Shown here: positions 29,550-30,734 of the stretch, piece after piece
How the letters are laid out: each line of letters begins with the position of its first letter
Position numbering within the stretch: position 1 is the first letter of the stretch
Origin: Fen-1077 sp964462865
Lineage (GTDB): Bacteria; Chloroflexota; Dehalococcoidia; Dehalococcoidales; RBG-16-60-22
Assembly (NCBI GenBank): GCA_964462865.1
Contig: CAYWZO010000023.1
Span: forward strand, 1 to 30,734
Direction: 5' to 3'
DNA: 30,734 nt
The notes under the pieces: model-generated
The model's input: only the letters and a program-made list of their open reading frames with translations
Told to the model about the DNA's origin: nothing
Database searches by the model: none
Translations under genes and position numbers: made by a program

Positions 29550-29623
29550 GTCATTCCGTACTTGATACGGAATCCAGGCGGTAGGGATAAGGCGCTCTGG
29601 ATACCCGCCGGCGCGGGAATGAC
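29550..29623. repeat. GTCATTCC...GGAATGAC palindromic element
   Basis: A 74-base element opening GTCATTCCGTA and closing GCGGGAATGAC. Two internal hairpins are visible: ATTCCGTA (29553-29560) with TACGGAAT (29566-29573), and a CCCGCCGGCGCGGG core. The CTGGAT...GGAATGAC half matches 505-531. Its last bases may supply the -35 of the hicBA promoter. Confidence 0.75.
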
Positions 29624-29649
29624 AATTCTCTAATATTCTGTGCTATGAT
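29619..29649 (+). promoter_or_regulatory. Possible promoter of hicBA
   Basis: ATGACA (29619-29624), 19 bases, TATGAT (29644-29649). The spacing is long, but the -35 lies in the end of the palindromic element, so the repeat may have created the promoter. Confidence 0.35.
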
Positions 29650-29666
29650 ATAGGCAGAGGTGGCAA

Positions 29667-29888
29667 ATGAAATATACCGTTATTATGGAAAAAGGGCGGG
29701 AATCCGGCTACGTGGCCTATGCCCCGGCCTTGAAGGGCTGCGTGTCACAGGGTAAGACTAAAGCTGAAGCCCGGAAAAATCTTAAAGAAGCCATGGAAGC
29801 CTATATTGAAGCCCTTCTTGAGGACGGGCTGCCCCTCCCCACGGAAGTTGGCAGAGAAACAATCGAGCTTGAGGTCGCTACCAGGTGA
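29667..29888 (+). CDS. hicB: HicB-family antitoxin
   Basis: 73 residues with the partial RNase H-like HicB fold: KYTVIMEKGRESGYVAYAPAL, then GCVSQGKTKAEARKNLKEAME and AYIEALLEDGLPLPT. It binds and blocks HicA. It lacks the extra C-terminal DNA-binding domain of longer HicB proteins, so transcriptional control may be weak or shared with other factors. AGAGGTGG precedes the ATG. The antitoxin gene comes first and overlaps hicA by 4 bases. Confidence 0.92.
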   Translation: MKYTVIMEKGRESGYVAYAPALKGCVSQGKTKAEARKNLKEAMEAYIEALLEDGLPLPTEVGRETIELEVATR

Positions 29889-30112
29889 CCAAGCTGCCCC
29901 GGGGACTATCAGGTAAAGAAGTAGTAAAAGCCTTAAGCAAATCAGGGTTTTATATTAAACGCCGCAAGGGCAGTCATATTATATTAAGAAGAGACAGCCC
30001 CTTTGCCCAAGTTGTGGTGCCCGACCACATAAGTATTGATACCGGGACACTTGACTCGATACTTGATGGCGCCGATTTATCGGTGGAAAATTTCGTCAGG
30101 TTGCTTAAATAA
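29885..30112 (+). CDS. hicA: HicA-family mRNA interferase toxin
   Basis: 75 residues with the double-stranded-RNA-binding-like HicA fold: PRGLSGKEVVKALSKSGF, then IKRRKGSHIILRRDSP with the catalytic H31, then QVVVPDHISIDTGTLDSIL. It degrades mRNA when free of HicB. The start is GTG at 29885 overlapping the hicB stop, so the two are translationally coupled. The gene looks intact, so the antitoxin should be required. Confidence 0.93.
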   Translation: MTKLPRGLSGKEVVKALSKSGFYIKRRKGSHIILRRDSPFAQVVVPDHISIDTGTLDSILDGADLSVENFVRLLK

Positions 30113-30117
30113 CTCAT

Positions 30118-30734
30118 ATGTCGACGCAAAAAGGCCCGTTCTTCCGTCCCGGCCAGACCATTGTCCTGCGTGAAATCTGGCGTGGCAGGGTATGGAGCGC
30201 GCGGCCGGTAATTGTAGTACAGGACAGGCCGGAGTTATTGGCGCTTTATGCGCCACTGGGTACTACTTTCAAGCTCCCGAAAATGCCCGATGGCAAACGC
30301 GTTGGCGCGGGAAACCGGCTGCATTCGGAATGGATATTAAAAGAAGAACAGATTGGTTATTATTCAATGAGGCAAACGCTTCCCGGTGCTGATTATTCCG
30401 TGCTTATTTTCTGGGACCCGCCGGATATGAAACAACACTCCTGGTAAATTAATTTGGAAGACCCGCTCCACTGTACGGCGTTGGGATTCGATTTTCTAGA
30501 CCAGTTTCTTGATATCATCGTCAAGCCTGACCTGTCCGGCTGGCACTGGAAAGACGAGGATGAACTTGCTGAAGCGGTGGAACTTGGGTTGATTTCAAAA
30601 GAGCGCGCCGCCGCCATGCGCGCCGAAGAGGAAAAGGTGGCGCTGTGGCTACAATCCGGCAAGTCCCCTTTCAACGGCTGGGAAAAGTGGCGCCCCGACC
30701 CAGCCTGGCAAGCGCCGCTGCTGCCGGAAGGGTG
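30118..30734 (+). pseudogene. DUF402/FomD-like gene with in-frame TAA, partial at right edge
   Basis: Residues 1-109 (FFRPGQTIVLREIWRGRVW, then ARPVIVVQDRPELLALYAP, up to LIFWDPPDMKQHSW) match the N-terminal part of DUF402 proteins, the family of the FomD phosphohydrolase. A TAA at 30445-30447 ends this frame. The same frame then continues without another stop: INLEDPLHCTALGFDFLDQF, then DIIVKPDLSGW and KDEDELAEAVELGLIS. That is the conserved remainder, which normally reads W-Y-x-N-L. One base change from TAC or TAT would restore the Tyr. The gene is therefore probably dead or newly broken, unless the stop is a sequencing error or is read through. It starts 5 bases after hicA and runs off the window. 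Confidence 0.85.

Noticed and set aside
1..30734. tRNA or rRNA genes and phage attachment sites
   Set aside because: No cloverleaf, rRNA-like segment or paired direct repeats flanking the phage block were recognised by eye. A covariance-model scan would be needed to exclude a tRNA fully.

Overview
The window reads as a piece of a GC-rich bacterial chromosome, probably a metagenome-assembled Chloroflexota genome of the Dehalococcoidia type. That placement is inference. It rests on short palindromic intergenic repeats of a kind I associate with those genomes, on SipW-type secretion genes, and on the overall gene style; no 16S or marker tree is available here. A run of 10 N at 4710-4719 shows that it is a scaffold, and the right edge cuts a gene.

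Left half (about 0.6-15.2 kb) is a virion-morphogenesis module on the + strand. It holds the terminase large subunit, a Cys-rich HTH protein, an SPP1-type portal, a scaffold protein and an HK97-fold major capsid protein. These are followed by a small virion protein, a 640-residue fibre-like protein with nine ETGxG repeats, a connector-like protein, a holin-like membrane protein, a large beta-propeller/baseplate-like protein and a small last tail gene. I see no integrase, tape measure, major tail protein, lysin or replication gene, so this is a remnant, a very compact virus or a domesticated particle. Between terminase and portal sit about 4 kb of cargo: an AT-rich Panacea gene with a small partner (a likely toxin-antitoxin pair), a lysine-rich basic protein, and on the minus strand an excisionase-like HTH gene with a large secreted, membrane-anchored IPT/TIG-repeat surface protein.

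Middle (15.2-21.3 kb, all minus strand) is a secretion and signalling block. A sensor-less histidine kinase and an OmpR-type response regulator come first. Next is a NarL-like regulator whose phospho-acceptor Asp is Ser, then two paralogous secreted proteins, one carrying an N-terminal ubiquitin-like domain ahead of its export segment, and finally a SipW/ER-type signal peptidase with a long coiled-coil tail. The two secreted proteins share an unusual C-terminal motif. The peptidase gene overlaps the last phage gene tail-to-tail. An XRE regulator with an excellent promoter/operator precedes this block.

Right part (21.3-30.7 kb) is mostly ordinary chromosome: a COG2509-type flavoprotein, rpsU, a YqeY-like gene, a B12-binding radical SAM protein, a LabA-like NYN protein, and gatC and gatA with a nitroreductase-like lipoprotein between them. 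Two toxin-antitoxin modules lie in it: a BrnT/CopG-type pair with a tandem-repeat operator, and HicBA. The window ends in a DUF402/FomD-like gene interrupted by one in-frame TAA. Three families of short palindromic repeats fill many of the intergenic gaps.
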